This document shows positions 1-9,052 of a stretch of DNA of 64,000 nucleotides, piece after piece; positions within the stretch are counted from its first letter, which is position 1, and each line of letters starts with the position of its first letter. Both the position numbers and the translations under genes were made by a program. A model generated the notes under the pieces. It saw only the letters and a program-made list of their open reading frames with translations, was not told where the DNA came from and did not search any database. Source of the DNA: Streptomyces candidus (GTDB lineage: Bacteria > Actinomycetota > Actinomycetes > Streptomycetales > Streptomycetaceae). The DNA lies in assembly GCF_014207445.1 (NCBI RefSeq), contig NZ_JACHEM010000005.1, positions 186,001 through 250,000 on the forward strand, read 5' to 3'.

Positions 1-1
1 C

Positions 2-595
2 AACGAACTGCGGCACGCACGGGCGTACCTCCGGTTCGTGGTGTACCTGCCCGTGATGCTGCCGCCGATCGTTTCCGTCCTGCTGTTCCGCTGGTTCTAC
101 GATCCGGGCCCCGGGCTCTTCAACCAGGTCCTCGACGTCGTCGGGCTCCCCGCGCTGGCCTGGCTGGACTCCACCGACACCGCGCTGATCTCGCTGGTGA
201 TCGTCTCCACCTGGATGAACCTCGGCTCCGGGGTGCTGATCTACCTGGCGGCCCTGCAGAACATCCCCGGCGACCTGTACGAGGCCGCCGAACTCGACGG
301 AGCGGGCATCCTCAAGCGGATCCGGCACGTCACGATCCCGCAGACACGGCTGATCCTGCTGCTGATGTTGATGCTCCAGATCGTGGCCACCATGCAGGTG
401 TTCATCGAGCCGTACATGCTCACGGGCGGCGGACCGGAGAACGCGACGGTCACCGTCGCCTACCTGATGTACCAGTACGCCTTCGTCTACGGCGGAAATT
501 ACGGGGCCGGCAGCGCGCTCGGCCTGATGCTCATGATCGTCCTCCTGACAGTCGCCGCGGTCCAGCTCCGACTGACCCGCGACGAGAAGAGGTAG
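2..595 (+). CDS. Sugar ABC transporter permease, MalF type (5' end outside window)
   Basis: This is the C-terminal 197 residues of a membrane permease of a carbohydrate ABC importer; the frame is open to the left edge. Several hydrophobic membrane segments are visible. The cytoplasmic EAA loop that docks on the ATPase reads LYEAAELDGAGILKRIRHVT, followed by IP. It ends 3 bases before the second permease gene, and the GH13 glucosidase that follows points to import of maltose, maltodextrins or another alpha-glucoside. The binding protein should lie just upstream. Family assignment is secure; substrate is inferred from context only. Confidence 0.9.
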   Translation, partial: NELRHARAYLRFVVYLPVMLPPIVSVLLFRWFYDPGPGLFNQVLDVVGLPALAWLDSTDTALISLVIVSTWMNLGSGVLIYLAALQNIPGDLYEAAELDGAGILKRIRHVTIPQTRLILLLMLMLQIVATMQVFIEPYMLTGGGPENATVTVAYLMYQYAFVYGGNYGAGSALGLMLMIVLLTVAAVQLRLTRDEKR

Positions 596-598
596 CCC

Positions 599-1585
599 GT
601 GCTGAACGCAACTGCGCCTCCCGCAAGCAAAGATGAGCCGCGGGCGGCTGCACCCGCCGCGCCACCCGTGAGCGAGAAGAGCACAAGACGTCGCGGCGGG
701 TGGGCCGAAGGGCATGCCCGGACCATCGTGTCCCCGCTTGAGCTGAAGTCCCGCTGGGGCCGGAAGATCTACTGGGCGCTGCTCGCTGCCGTGCTGATCG
801 TGTTCACCCTGGTGTTCGTCTTTCCGCTCTACTGGATGATCACCGGCGCGATGAAGACGGGCGAGGAGATCGCCCGGATGCCGCCGTCCCTGTTCCCGAA
901 GACGCCGGACTTCTCCGTCTTCGCCGACGCCTGGCAACTCTTCGACATGGGGCTGCTGCTCCGGAACACCCTGTACTACGCCCTCGGCGCATGGCTGTTC
1001 GCCCTCGCGGTGGACGTCACCGCCGCCTACGCGCTCTCCAAGCTCCGACCCATGTTCGGGAGCGTGATCCTGGGCGCCATGCTGGCCACCCTGATGATCC
1101 CGCCGATCGTCGTGATGATCCCCGCGTACATCACGGTGACGGACGTGCCCCTCTTAGGCTGGCAGCTGCTCAACTCGCCCTGGGCGATCTGGTTCCCCGT
1201 GGCTGCCAACGGCTTCAACATCTTCCTGCTGAAGCGCTTCTTCGACTCGATTCCCAACGAAATCCTCGAAGCGGCCGAGATCGACGGCGTACCTCCGTGG
1301 CGCGTCCTCGTGTCGATCATCCTGCCCATTTCCCGGCCCATCCTGGGCGTGGTGTCCATCTTCACCGTCGTCCTGGTCTTCAAGGACTTCGTCTGGCCGC
1401 TGCTCGTCCTTCCCGACAGCAGCAAGATGACGATCAGCGTAGGTCTGTCCCAGACCGCGGGAGCGGTGACGCAGAACCAGATCATGGCCGGTCTGGTGAT
1501 CGCCAGTGTCCCGATGATCATCGTGTTCCTGTTCTTCCAGCGCAGCATCATGGCGGGTCTCACCGTCGGCAGCCTCAAGGGCTGA
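599..1585 (+). CDS. Sugar ABC transporter permease, MalG type
   Basis: Second permease of the importer, 328 residues. The GTG start follows an AGAAGAGG ribosome site by about 6 bases and lies 3 bases after the previous stop. A cytoplasmic N-terminal tail of about 55 residues rich in Ala, Pro and Arg precedes the first membrane segment (IYWALLAAVLIVFTLVFVF); family members usually have a shorter tail. The EAA loop is EILEAAEIDGVPPWRVLVSI. Codon 186 (1154-1156) is TTA, the rare leucine codon read by the bldA tRNA, so translation may depend on development. Substrate is inferred from the glucosidase downstream. Confidence 0.92.
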   Translation: MLNATAPPASKDEPRAAAPAAPPVSEKSTRRRGGWAEGHARTIVSPLELKSRWGRKIYWALLAAVLIVFTLVFVFPLYWMITGAMKTGEEIARMPPSLFPKTPDFSVFADAWQLFDMGLLLRNTLYYALGAWLFALAVDVTAAYALSKLRPMFGSVILGAMLATLMIPPIVVMIPAYITVTDVPLLGWQLLNSPWAIWFPVAANGFNIFLLKRFFDSIPNEILEAAEIDGVPPWRVLVSIILPISRPILGVVSIFTVVLVFKDFVWPLLVLPDSSKMTISVGLSQTAGAVTQNQIMAGLVIASVPMIIVFLFFQRSIMAGLTVGSLKG

Positions 1586-1768
1586 CCATCCGTCAGTCCC
1601 CGCGGTGGTTCGCGTCCCTCATGCGGTCCGCGTCCCCCTTCCCGCCCCGTCTCCTCCGCGAGAACCGCCCCCTTCCCCGCCACCCCAAGCACTCCGTCGC
1701 CGGACCGCCCGTCGTTGCCCCCGCACAGGTCCGGCGGCGGAATCCCACCTGCCCGAAAGGACCGCCCC

Positions 1769-3400
1769 GTGGCAGCCGTTTCCTCACCCCGGCCCGAAGA
1801 CTGGTGGCGCGACGCCGTCATCTACCAGGTGTACCCCCGAAGTTTCGTGGACGGCGACGGTGACGGAACCGGAGACCTCGCGGGCGCCCTCACCGCCCTC
1901 CCGTACCTCGCCGAACTCGGCGTCGACGCGGTCTGGTTCACCCCCTGGTACCTCTCCCCGATGGTCGACGGCGGGTACGACGTCGCCGACTACCGAACCA
2001 TCGACCCGGCCTTCGGCACTCTCGACGACGCCGAAAAGCTCATCGCGGCAGCCGCCGAGCTCGGCATCCGCGTCATCGTCGACATCGTCCCCAACCACGT
2101 CTCCGACCAGCACGCCTGGTTCCGCGCCGCACTGGAGGCCGGACCGGGCAGCCTCGAGCGCGAGCTGTTCCACTTCCGCCCCGGCCGTGGCGAGGACGGC
2201 GAACTCCCGCCGAACGACTGGCCGTCGCAGTTCGCCGGCGACACCTGGACCCGGGTCCCCGACGGCGAGTGGTATCTCCATCTCTTCACCCCGCAGCAGC
2301 CCGACCTCAACTGGAGCCACCCCGCCGTCCGCCGCGAACACGAGGACGTGCTCCGCTTCTGGTTCGAACGCGGCGTCAGCGGGGTCCGCATCGACTCCGC
2401 CGCCCTCCTCGCCAAGCACCCCGACCTCCCCGACCTCGCCACCCCGTCCCCGGACGACGGCCCCGCGCCGGACGATGGCCCGCACCCGTACGTCGACCGC
2501 GACGAACTCCACGACATCTACCGCTCCTGGCGTGCACTCGCCGACGAGTACGGCGCCGTGTTCGTCGGCGAGGTCTGGCTCCCCGACGCCGAACGCTTCG
2601 CCCGCTATCTGCGGCCCGACGAACTGCACACCGCCTTCAACTTCAACTTCCTCGCCTGCCCCTGGGAGCCCGCCCGGCTGCGCCGCACCATCGACGACAC
2701 CCTCGGGGAACACGCCCCCGTGCGGGCCCCCGCCACCTGGGTGCTCTGCAACCACGACGTCACCCGGACCGTCACCCGCTACGGCCGCGCCGACACCGGT
2801 TTCGACTTCGCGACGAAAGCCTTCGGCACCCCCACCGACCCCGACCTCGGCACCCGCCGCGCCCGCGCCGCCGCCCTCCTCACCCTCGCCCTGCCCGGGT
2901 CGGTCTACCTCTACCAGGGCGAGGAACTCGGCCTCCCCGAGGCGGACATCCCGCGCGACCGCATCGAGGACCCCATGCACGTGCGTTCCGGCGGCACCGA
3001 CCCCGGCCGCGACGGCTGCCGGGTGCCGCTGCCGTGGAGCGCCGACGCCCCCCACTACGGCTTCGGCTCCCACACCGAACCCTGGCTGCCGCAGCCCGAC
3101 GACTGGGCGCACTACGCCGTCGACCGTCAGAGCGCCGACCCCGCGTCGATGCTCACCCTCTACCGCACTGCTCTGCGCCTGCGCCGCGCCACCCGGGGCT
3201 TCGGCGACGGCCCGATGACCTGGCTGCCCGCTCCGGACGGGGTCCTCGCCTTTGCCCGCCCGTACGGCCTGGTCTGCGTGGTCAACCTCTCCGGCGGGCC
3301 CGTGGAGTTGCCCCCGTACGAACAACTGCTTCTGTCGAGCGCTCCGCTGGACGCGCACGGACACCTTCCGGACGACACCGCGGTGTGGCTGCGGACCTGA
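1769..3400 (+). CDS. GH13 alpha-glucosidase / alpha-amylase family enzyme
   Basis: Cytoplasmic GH13 TIM-barrel hydrolase of 543 residues without signal peptide, expected to split the imported alpha-glucoside. The four conserved regions are visible: DIVPNH (region I), GVRIDSA with the catalytic Asp (II), FVGEVW with the acid/base Glu (III) and CNHDVTR (IV). The N-terminal block DAVIYQVYPRSF is typical of oligo-1,6-glucosidase and alpha-glucosidase groups. I chose GTG 1769 because GAAAGGA lies about 7 bases upstream; an upstream ATG at 1715 is in frame but has no ribosome site. Position after two permeases resembles streptomycete maltose loci with aglA. Exact bond specificity cannot be told. 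Confidence 0.9.
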   Translation: MAAVSSPRPEDWWRDAVIYQVYPRSFVDGDGDGTGDLAGALTALPYLAELGVDAVWFTPWYLSPMVDGGYDVADYRTIDPAFGTLDDAEKLIAAAAELGIRVIVDIVPNHVSDQHAWFRAALEAGPGSLERELFHFRPGRGEDGELPPNDWPSQFAGDTWTRVPDGEWYLHLFTPQQPDLNWSHPAVRREHEDVLRFWFERGVSGVRIDSAALLAKHPDLPDLATPSPDDGPAPDDGPHPYVDRDELHDIYRSWRALADEYGAVFVGEVWLPDAERFARYLRPDELHTAFNFNFLACPWEPARLRRTIDDTLGEHAPVRAPATWVLCNHDVTRTVTRYGRADTGFDFATKAFGTPTDPDLGTRRARAAALLTLALPGSVYLYQGEELGLPEADIPRDRIEDPMHVRSGGTDPGRDGCRVPLPWSADAPHYGFGSHTEPWLPQPDDWAHYAVDRQSADPASMLTLYRTALRLRRATRGFGDGPMTWLPAPDGVLAFARPYGLVCVVNLSGGPVELPPYEQLLLSSAPLDAHGHLPDDTAVWLRT

Positions 3401-3522
3401 GCCGTCTCTTGTCCGCTCTCCGGGGCGGCACCCGCGAGGCGGAGTCCATGGTCGCGGCTGGGCAGAACTCCCCCGAGTGCCGGACATCGACAAGTGCGCT
3501 CCTGAGTGGCCCCTCGCGGTCG

Positions 3523-3545
3523 CGGGTCGCGCCGCGTGCGACCCG
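3523..3545. terminator. Weak hairpin between convergent genes
   Basis: An 8-bp stem (CGGGTCGC / GCGACCCG) with a 7-base loop sits in the 226-base gap between the GH13 gene and the convergent phospholipase gene. It could serve both directions, but the stem is short for this G+C content. Nothing else is evident in the gap. Confidence 0.35.
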
Positions 3546-3626
3546 GGCGCCGTCCCCGTGCGGCGCGACCCCGTCCGTCCGCCGTCGGCCGGCCCCGCAC
3601 GTGGGCCCGCCGGCGGTACGGTGAGA

Positions 3627-4904
3627 TCAACAGGCCGCGGGCGCCTCGCCGTTGGACGGCTGGTGGCTGGTGGCGGCCCGCGTCGCGTTGAAGTTGGCGA
3701 CGTAGGCGTCGTGGATGGCGGGGCTCTCGAACTGGAGCATTGTCTCGTCGCTCTGCCTCAACGAGTTGGTTGTCCAGTTGTGGCTGCCGGCCCACACGAT
3801 CTTGCGGTCCGGGGCCCCGTAGTAGTGGCCCTCGACCAGCAGGTACTTGTCGTGGATCCAGGTGGCGTCCTTGGCGCAGTAGTACTTGGTGATGACGCCA
3901 CCGTACGGGCTGCTCGTCCGGGCGAGCAGCTTCTCCAGGGACCTCTTCGCCAGGCCGTTGGCCGCGTCGTACGTCATGGCGACCTCGATGTAACACCCCT
4001 GCGCGTCGAGCTCATTGAGCTGGTCGGCGAGGTAGGGGCGGGAGAACTGGGTCATGCTGACCCGGATGCGGGTCCGGTGGGAGTCGGTCGTGCCGACGAC
4101 GGAGTTTCCGTGGCACTTGACGTTGTCGAGGATCGTACTGACGGTGTCCTCGCTCGGGTCGCCGTAGAAGACGGAGTCGCTGGTTGCGGCGCGGGGAAAG
4201 AAGTGGATCTTTGCGTTGCCGGAGGCCAGGGGCGGTCGGCCGGTGTCGTAGTAGTTGTCGTTCGCGCGACGGGCGGCGAGGTCGTCGAAGTAGCTGTCGT
4301 AGGCGCGGTAGATGCCGTCGTTGCCGGCCAGGACGAGTGCGTTGTTCCAGCCCTTGGTCCCGTCCCGGCCGTCGTTCAGGTTGGCGGACGACTGGACGAC
4401 GACGCGGGGCGTGCCCCGGGTCTCGGTGAACAGCACGAACTTGTTGTGCTGGATGGCGCTCACGTCGTTCATGGCCCGTGTGCCGACACAGCCTCGTCCG
4501 GATCCGCAGTTGATGGCCCAGGACTGCTTGGTGGTGTCGCTGCCGAGCGCGGCCACGAGGTTGGCGTACGGGGCCTGGTTCTCGGCGACGACCTTGTGGT
4601 CGAAGATCGCCTGGACGTGCACACCTCGGGCGTGCGCCTTGATCAGCGCGGCAGGGAACGTGCCCTCCTTCGCGTAGTACATGGCCACGCGGATCCGGGA
4701 ACCCGCCGGCGCGCCGTCGACCAGCTCCACCTGCTTGTTGACTATCGCCCATCGTTGGGCAGCGGTGCCTATCGGGTTGTTGAAGACGGCCTGGGTCGTC
4801 ACTTCCGCCGGCTCGGCCCCTGCCGGTGCGGCGGAGACCGGCAGGGTGATGGCGAGCAGAGCCGCGGCGATTGCGCAGAGGCGGGACGGGAACCTGATGT
4901 GCAA
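3627..4904 (-). CDS. Secreted phospholipase D-like protein (two HKD motifs)
   Basis: Secreted hydrolase of about 425 residues with an N-terminal signal peptide (SRLCAIAAALLAITLPVSA, then APAGAEP). Two PLD active-site motifs are visible, IQHNKFVLF near the middle and WIHDKYLLVEG near the C-terminus, each with the His-x-Lys of the HxK(x4)D pattern, as expected for the two half-sites of the PLD fold. It likely cleaves phosphodiesters outside the cell; phospholipid versus nucleic acid substrate cannot be told. The start is uncertain: TTG at 4904 has AAAGGG upstream and gives a normal signal peptide, while ATG at 4937 adds 11 residues but has no ribosome site. Confidence 0.85.
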   Translation of the reverse strand: MHIRFPSRLCAIAAALLAITLPVSAAPAGAEPAEVTTQAVFNNPIGTAAQRWAIVNKQVELVDGAPAGSRIRVAMYYAKEGTFPAALIKAHARGVHVQAIFDHKVVAENQAPYANLVAALGSDTTKQSWAINCGSGRGCVGTRAMNDVSAIQHNKFVLFTETRGTPRVVVQSSANLNDGRDGTKGWNNALVLAGNDGIYRAYDSYFDDLAARRANDNYYDTGRPPLASGNAKIHFFPRAATSDSVFYGDPSEDTVSTILDNVKCHGNSVVGTTDSHRTRIRVSMTQFSRPYLADQLNELDAQGCYIEVAMTYDAANGLAKRSLEKLLARTSSPYGGVITKYYCAKDATWIHDKYLLVEGHYYGAPDRKIVWAGSHNWTTNSLRQSDETMLQFESPAIHDAYVANFNATRAATSHQPSNGEAPAAC

Positions 4905-5034
4905 GAGAAGAACCCTTTCGAACGTGTCCGCGCGCATGCCGGGCGGCTGGCGGACGGCCATGATCATGGCACGCTCCACAGGCAGTCGAGGATTTTCGCG
5001 GCCGGTCGCCGCGGTACGGCGTTCAGTCGTTCGT

Positions 5035-5124
5035 TCCCCGTCCCCGTCCCCGTCCCCGTCCCCGTCCCCGTCCCCGTCCCCGTCCCCGTCCCCGTCCCCG
5101 TCCCCGTCCCCGCCCCCGTCCCCG
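5035..5124. repeat. Hexanucleotide microsatellite, 13 perfect TCCCCG units plus degenerate copies
   Basis: Thirteen perfect 6-base units run from 5035 to 5112, followed by two imperfect ones. The array lies in the 548-base divergent gap (4905-5452) between the phospholipase gene and the GAF-ANTAR gene, about 130 bases upstream of the former's start. Strong C/G strand asymmetry makes slippage likely. Apart from this array, I see no gene or clear promoter in the gap. Confidence 0.95.
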
Positions 5125-5452
5125 CCCGTGTCGTGCGGCTGCCGCCCTGTCGCACAGGTGGGGCGCGATCCTGCCCGGGCACCCTCGGCCCGGTACCGAC
5201 GCACGCATGGTGGCCTGGAGCAGCGAGATGCGGCGCATGTGTGCAAGGTCTGTCCTGTTTGCGGGTTGCTCCGGGTCGCGCGATGGTTGCAGTGTGGGGC
5301 GCGGCTCATTTCTCCAGGTCTTCGCCGGAGGCCGGGTGCAGGCGTGTGCGGGATGTGTTCCTGCGGCGGCGCAGTTCCGTGGTCCTCGGTGGCCCACCGC
5401 TTCCTGCCAGCGGGCCGCACACACAGCTGAGCCCGCGGAACGGACACTCCTC

Positions 5453-6202
5453 GTGAACTCCTCACCCGAAGATCTCCCCGGACGGCGTCCGCCGCACGTG
5501 GTCGACCTGCTGTTGAACTCCGAGAGCGTGGAGGACTTCCTGCACGGCCTGGCCGCCGCCGCGCTGGCGCACGCACCGGACGCGGACGGCTGCGGCATCA
5601 CCCTGGAGACGGACAGCGGGTACGTCACCGTCACCAGCGTGGGAGGCAGTGCGCCCACCCTGGACGAGGAGCAGTACGGCCTGAACGACGGCCCGTGCCT
5701 TCAGGCCGTACGGACCGGCGAGGAAGTCCACGTCAAGGATCTGCTGGATGAGGAGCGGTGGGGTGCCTATCCCGCCCACGCGCTGGCAGCGGGGACCCGC
5801 TCGTCGCTGTCCTTGCCGGTCTCCGCGCATACGGACATCGCGGGTGCCCTGAACCTGTACTCGCCGCAGCCGGACGGGCTGGCCTCCAGCGATGTGGCCA
5901 CCCTGCGGGCCCTGGCGGAACAGGCCACCGGCGCTCTCGCGCTGGCCCGCAAGATGACCAGGACCCGAGAGTTCGCCACGGACCTCCAGAACGCGATGCG
6001 CTACCGCGGGGTGATCGACCAGGCGGCCGGCATCATCATGGCGCAGCAGCGCTGTTCCGGCGAGCAGGCGTTCGCAGTGCTGCGCCGCGCCTCACAGAAC
6101 CGCAACATCAAGCTCCGCGATCTGTGCACCGACCTCATCATCCGGGTCACCGGGCAGCCGCCCCACGACCCGCCCGAGCTCAGGCCCCCGCCCCCGGCGT
6201 GA
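5453..6202 (+). CDS. GAF-ANTAR domain RNA-binding antiterminator regulator
   Basis: Soluble regulator of 249 residues. Residues about 15-165 form a GAF sensor domain. The C-terminal ANTAR domain (about 180-238) carries the pattern RGVIDQAAGIIMAQQRCS and LRRASQNRNIKLRDLC; ANTAR domains bind paired RNA hairpins and prevent termination. GTG 5453 was chosen because the GAF domain begins soon after and GGAACGGA lies upstream; the frame stays open farther upstream without domain content. It stands alone, so its target transcripts are not evident here. The ligand of the GAF domain is unknown. Confidence 0.88.
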   Translation: MNSSPEDLPGRRPPHVVDLLLNSESVEDFLHGLAAAALAHAPDADGCGITLETDSGYVTVTSVGGSAPTLDEEQYGLNDGPCLQAVRTGEEVHVKDLLDEERWGAYPAHALAAGTRSSLSLPVSAHTDIAGALNLYSPQPDGLASSDVATLRALAEQATGALALARKMTRTREFATDLQNAMRYRGVIDQAAGIIMAQQRCSGEQAFAVLRRASQNRNIKLRDLCTDLIIRVTGQPPHDPPELRPPPPA

Positions 6203-6437
6203 CGCCCCGGCGCGAGGTCCACCCGTGACCCCGGGCTCGCACTCGCACTCGGCCGCTGTCCGGGCGCCGGGCGATACCCCCGGAAGCGCGGCCCCCGGCC
6301 CCACGTACCGGGTGCGGCGGCGCAGCTCGACGTCCTTCCCGCAACCGAGCCGGACGCACGCGTGGCCCCCGGCAGGAACCCTTTCTCCTGCGAGGAGCCA
6401 CGTGCGTCCGCTGTGCAGGGGCGACCGCGAGTCTGCG

Positions 6438-6896
6438 TCAGCGTGTGTGAGTGGTGCGGTGGGCGTTCCGGGTCAGCAGGACGCCCAGGGCGATCATGCC
6501 CAGACCCAGGACGAAATGGAGCCAGTTGTCCGCGCTGTTGACGGGGACGAAGTTCGCGGCACTGTCGTGGTCGATGAACAGTCCGTAGAGCCACAGCACG
6601 AGGTAGACGGCTCCGCCCACCAGCAGGTAACTGCGCGCGGTGGAGGCAGCACGTGCCATGGCGACTCCGGCGATGCCGAACAGCAGGTGGACGATGTTGT
6701 GCAGGATCGACACCTGGAAGATGCCCAGCAGTTTCGCCTCGGAGTGGTGCTCCGCGAACTTCATCGTGTCGTAGTCGGTCGTGACGCCCGGAATGAATCC
6801 GAGGACGCCCACCAGCAGGAAAACTGCGCCCACCAGCAGCGCGGCTTTCTGTACGGGGCTTTTCGCGGACGAAGCCGGAGTGTGCGCGGTAGTCAT
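6438..6896 (-). CDS. DUF4383 family four-helix membrane protein
   Basis: Small integral membrane protein of 152 residues with four hydrophobic segments (ALLVGAVFLLVGVLGFIPGV; ILHNIVHLLFGIAGVAMA; SYLLVGGAVYLVLWLYGLFI; NWLHFVLGLGMIALGVLLT). The HNIVHLLFG and NWLHFVLG His-containing repeats are characteristic of DUF4383. Function is unknown. The ATG follows AGGGGAAG by about 10 bases. It converges with the GAF-ANTAR gene; the 235-base gap between them shows no gene. Confidence 0.85.
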   Translation of the reverse strand: MTTAHTPASSAKSPVQKAALLVGAVFLLVGVLGFIPGVTTDYDTMKFAEHHSEAKLLGIFQVSILHNIVHLLFGIAGVAMARAASTARSYLLVGGAVYLVLWLYGLFIDHDSAANFVPVNSADNWLHFVLGLGMIALGVLLTRNAHRTTHTR

Positions 6897-6928
6897 CGGA
6901 CAGCACTTCCCCTCGTGAAGGCGAGTCG

Positions 6929-6950
6929 CCGCCCCGCTTTTACGGGGCGG
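6929..6950 (-). promoter_or_regulatory. Leader hairpin upstream of the DUF4383 gene
   Basis: A perfect 8-bp stem (CCGCCCCG / CGGGGCGG) with a 6-base AT-rich loop lies 33-54 bases before the DUF4383 start. An unusually AT-rich stretch follows at 6951-6990, and on the minus strand it contains GGGTAC, the -10 element of stress sigma (SigB-type) promoters, but no convincing -35 box. The promoter reading is tentative. Confidence 0.4.
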
Positions 6951-7175
6951 GAATGCCGTGTACCCCTTTATCTCTCCTTTACTCGATCCTCGCCACTCGG
7001 CGGCATCCGAACTTGATATCGACCGGCCGGCGGTGCGGCCGCCGGACGGCCCGATCATCCGGCGGCGGGAGGCTGGCGGCAGTCGGCACAGGTGCGGCGC
7101 AGATCGCACCGGACCGCCAGGGCCGCGGCGGCCGGATTCCGCGTACCGCGCAGGCACTGGTCGTAACGTCGCGCC

Positions 7176-7832
7176 ATGACCACTGCCGACGACACCCCTT
7201 ACGAAATCCGTATCGCCGCCCGCGAGGACGCCGGGGCCCTCAAGGCGTTGGACGGTTCCTTCACCACGACCACTGTCTTTCACGTGGAGACCAGCGAGAA
7301 CGGGTTCGCACTGCGCGAGTCCCTCATCGAGCCGCCCCTGACCAAGGTGTTCCCCGAGGACGATCAGGGCGACAGCGACGGAGACGACGAACGAGGGCGG
7401 GTCGACCAGAACAGCCGCACCTTCCTCGCCCTCGGCGCCGATGGATCCCTGGCGGGGTTCGTCTCCGTCGCGTACGCCCCCTGGAACCGCCGCCTCACCA
7501 TTGAGGACATCGAGGTCGCCCCCGAGCACCGTGGGCGCGGCGTCGGCAGGGCGCTGGTGGGCCGGGCCGAAGGATTCGCGCGTGAACGGGGTGCCGGGCA
7601 CATCTGGCTGGAGGTCACGAACGTCAACGTGCCCGCCGTCCGCGCCTACCGGCGGATGGGTTTCGTCCTCTGCGGCCTCGACACCTCGCTCTACGAGTTC
7701 ACCGCCTCGGCCGGGGAGTACGCCCTCTACATGCGCAAGCCCTGTCGCCCACACCGACCGGCCCTCACCCCCAGCCCGACGGAGACTCCTCTCACAGCCG
7801 CACACCGCTCGGCAGAAAGCAGCACCTCTTGA
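7176..7832 (+). CDS. GNAT family N-acetyltransferase
   Basis: Soluble acetyltransferase of 218 residues. The acetyl-CoA binding loop is in the stretch APEHRGRGVGRALVGRAEGF (Q/RxxGxG/A pattern), followed by the LEVTNVNVPAVRAYRRMGF block typical of the GNAT core. An acidic insertion (DDQGDSDGDDERGR) near residue 65 is unusual and probably a surface loop. The 30-residue Pro/Ser/Thr tail lies beyond the fold. The stop overlaps the TTG start of the dehydrogenase gene (TTGA), so the two are translationally coupled. Substrate unknown. Confidence 0.85.
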   Translation: MTTADDTPYEIRIAAREDAGALKALDGSFTTTTVFHVETSENGFALRESLIEPPLTKVFPEDDQGDSDGDDERGRVDQNSRTFLALGADGSLAGFVSVAYAPWNRRLTIEDIEVAPEHRGRGVGRALVGRAEGFARERGAGHIWLEVTNVNVPAVRAYRRMGFVLCGLDTSLYEFTASAGEYALYMRKPCRPHRPALTPSPTETPLTAAHRSAESSTS

Positions 7833-8572
7833 CCACAGCCCTCATCACAGGTGGCACGTCCGGTATCGGCGCGGCCTTCGCCCGGCGCCTCGCCGCGGAC
7901 GGCCACGACCTCGTCCTCGTCGCCCGCAGCGCCGACGGTCTGCGGCAGGCCGCCGCCGGCCTCCGGACCCGCTACGGCATCCGGGTCGACACTCTCACCG
8001 CGGACCTCGTCACGCCCGACGGTTGCGCCCTGGTCGAAGATCGGCTGCGCACCAGCAGCATCGACATCCTCGTCAACAACGCGGGCCACAGCCTTCCCAC
8101 GCCTTACCCCCGTAGCACTCTGGCCGACGAAGAAGAAATGCTCGACCTTCTCGTACGCGCCCCGCTGCGGCTCACCCACGCCGTCATCCCCGGGATGACC
8201 GAACGCCGGCGCGGAGCCATCCTCAACATCGCCTCCGTGGCGGGCCTCCTGCCCGCCGGCACCTACGGAGCGGCCAAGGCATGGCTGATCCGGTTCAGCG
8301 AATCCCTGCGCATCGACCTCGCCCCGCACGGGATACGCGTCCTGGCCGTCTGCCCGGGATTCACCCGGACCGGCGCGGCGCACATCCCCTCCGTGCCCCA
8401 GTGGATCTGGCTCGATGTCGACCAGGTCGTCGACCAGGCCATGAAGGATCTGCACCGACGACGCCCCGTCAGCGTCGCGGGCCGGCACTTCAAGCTCTAC
8501 GCCACCGTCGTGCGTCACGCCCCCCGCCACCTCGCTGCCCGCATGGCACGCTCGCGTACACGTGGCAGCTGA
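7829..8572 (+). CDS. Short-chain dehydrogenase/reductase
   Basis: Cytoplasmic NAD(P)-dependent oxidoreductase of 247 residues with the classical SDR motifs: TGGTSGIG (cofactor), NNAG (fold), and the catalytic Ser-Tyr-Lys set in NIASVAG and TYGAAK. The start is TTG in a 4-base overlap with the acetyltransferase stop; no ATG or GTG fits the N-terminal strand. VCPGFTRT after strand six is standard. Substrate cannot be predicted. Confidence 0.88.
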   Translation: MTTALITGGTSGIGAAFARRLAADGHDLVLVARSADGLRQAAAGLRTRYGIRVDTLTADLVTPDGCALVEDRLRTSSIDILVNNAGHSLPTPYPRSTLADEEEMLDLLVRAPLRLTHAVIPGMTERRRGAILNIASVAGLLPAGTYGAAKAWLIRFSESLRIDLAPHGIRVLAVCPGFTRTGAAHIPSVPQWIWLDVDQVVDQAMKDLHRRRPVSVAGRHFKLYATVVRHAPRHLAARMARSRTRGS

Positions 8573-8854
8573 GGACAGCCCCGGCGGGCCCCGGGCAAGG
8601 GCTTTGGAGCGAGCCGGAAGCTGTATCTTCGCCCGTTGCCGAAGGCCTGAGTCCGCATGGTCACGGTGGCGCCGGATGCGGGCGTGCGTGGCCAGGTCCG
8701 CACCTACGCACCGTCGCCCCGGAAGTGTGTGAGACACCCGGGCTCACCGTCACCGCCCCGCGCTTGCCCCCTCCGCGCCCCCAGGTCCCCAGCACCGCAA
8801 CGGACTTGCCGTCACCGCCCGCCACCCGTCCACCGCCTCGTCTCTCGTCCGAAC

Positions 8855-8886
8855 GCTTTGTCCCTGCGCCGGAGAAAGTTGCCGCC
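8855..8886. promoter_or_regulatory. Putative operator 1 of the sugar-oxidation regulon
   Basis: An imperfect dyad, CTTTGTC-N9-GAGAAAG (8856-8878), lies about 175 bases before the PQQ dehydrogenase gene. The 32-base block matches a block upstream of the ROK gene (13920-13951) at about 25 positions, and a third weaker copy precedes the large fusion gene (21650-21672). The rest of the 480-base gap 8573-9052 holds no gene that I can support. Confidence 0.6.
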
Positions 8887-9052
8887 TCCTACGACGAAAG
8901 ACTTCCTGCCCAAAGGAAAAGCCATTACCTTCCTGGTCTGTACCGGACAACACGCCGGACGCTCAGCCTCCTCCTGCTGAACGTCCGTGCACCCGGCGCG
9001 ACGGCGCGCGCCTGTGCTCCACCCCCACCCCGTTGTCACACGGAGGATGCGC

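Noticed and set aside
1027..1821. Long open frame on the minus strand across the malG-like gene and following gap
   Set aside because: It mirrors the coding frame of the permease, is rich in Arg/Thr/Ser and has no ribosome site; a G+C shadow.
1784..3493. 569-codon minus-strand frame opposite the GH13 gene
   Set aside because: Gly/Val/Glu-rich shadow of a well-supported GH13 gene with all catalytic motifs.
5035..5124. CRISPR-like array
   Set aside because: The repeats are 6 bases with no spacers; no cas genes are present.
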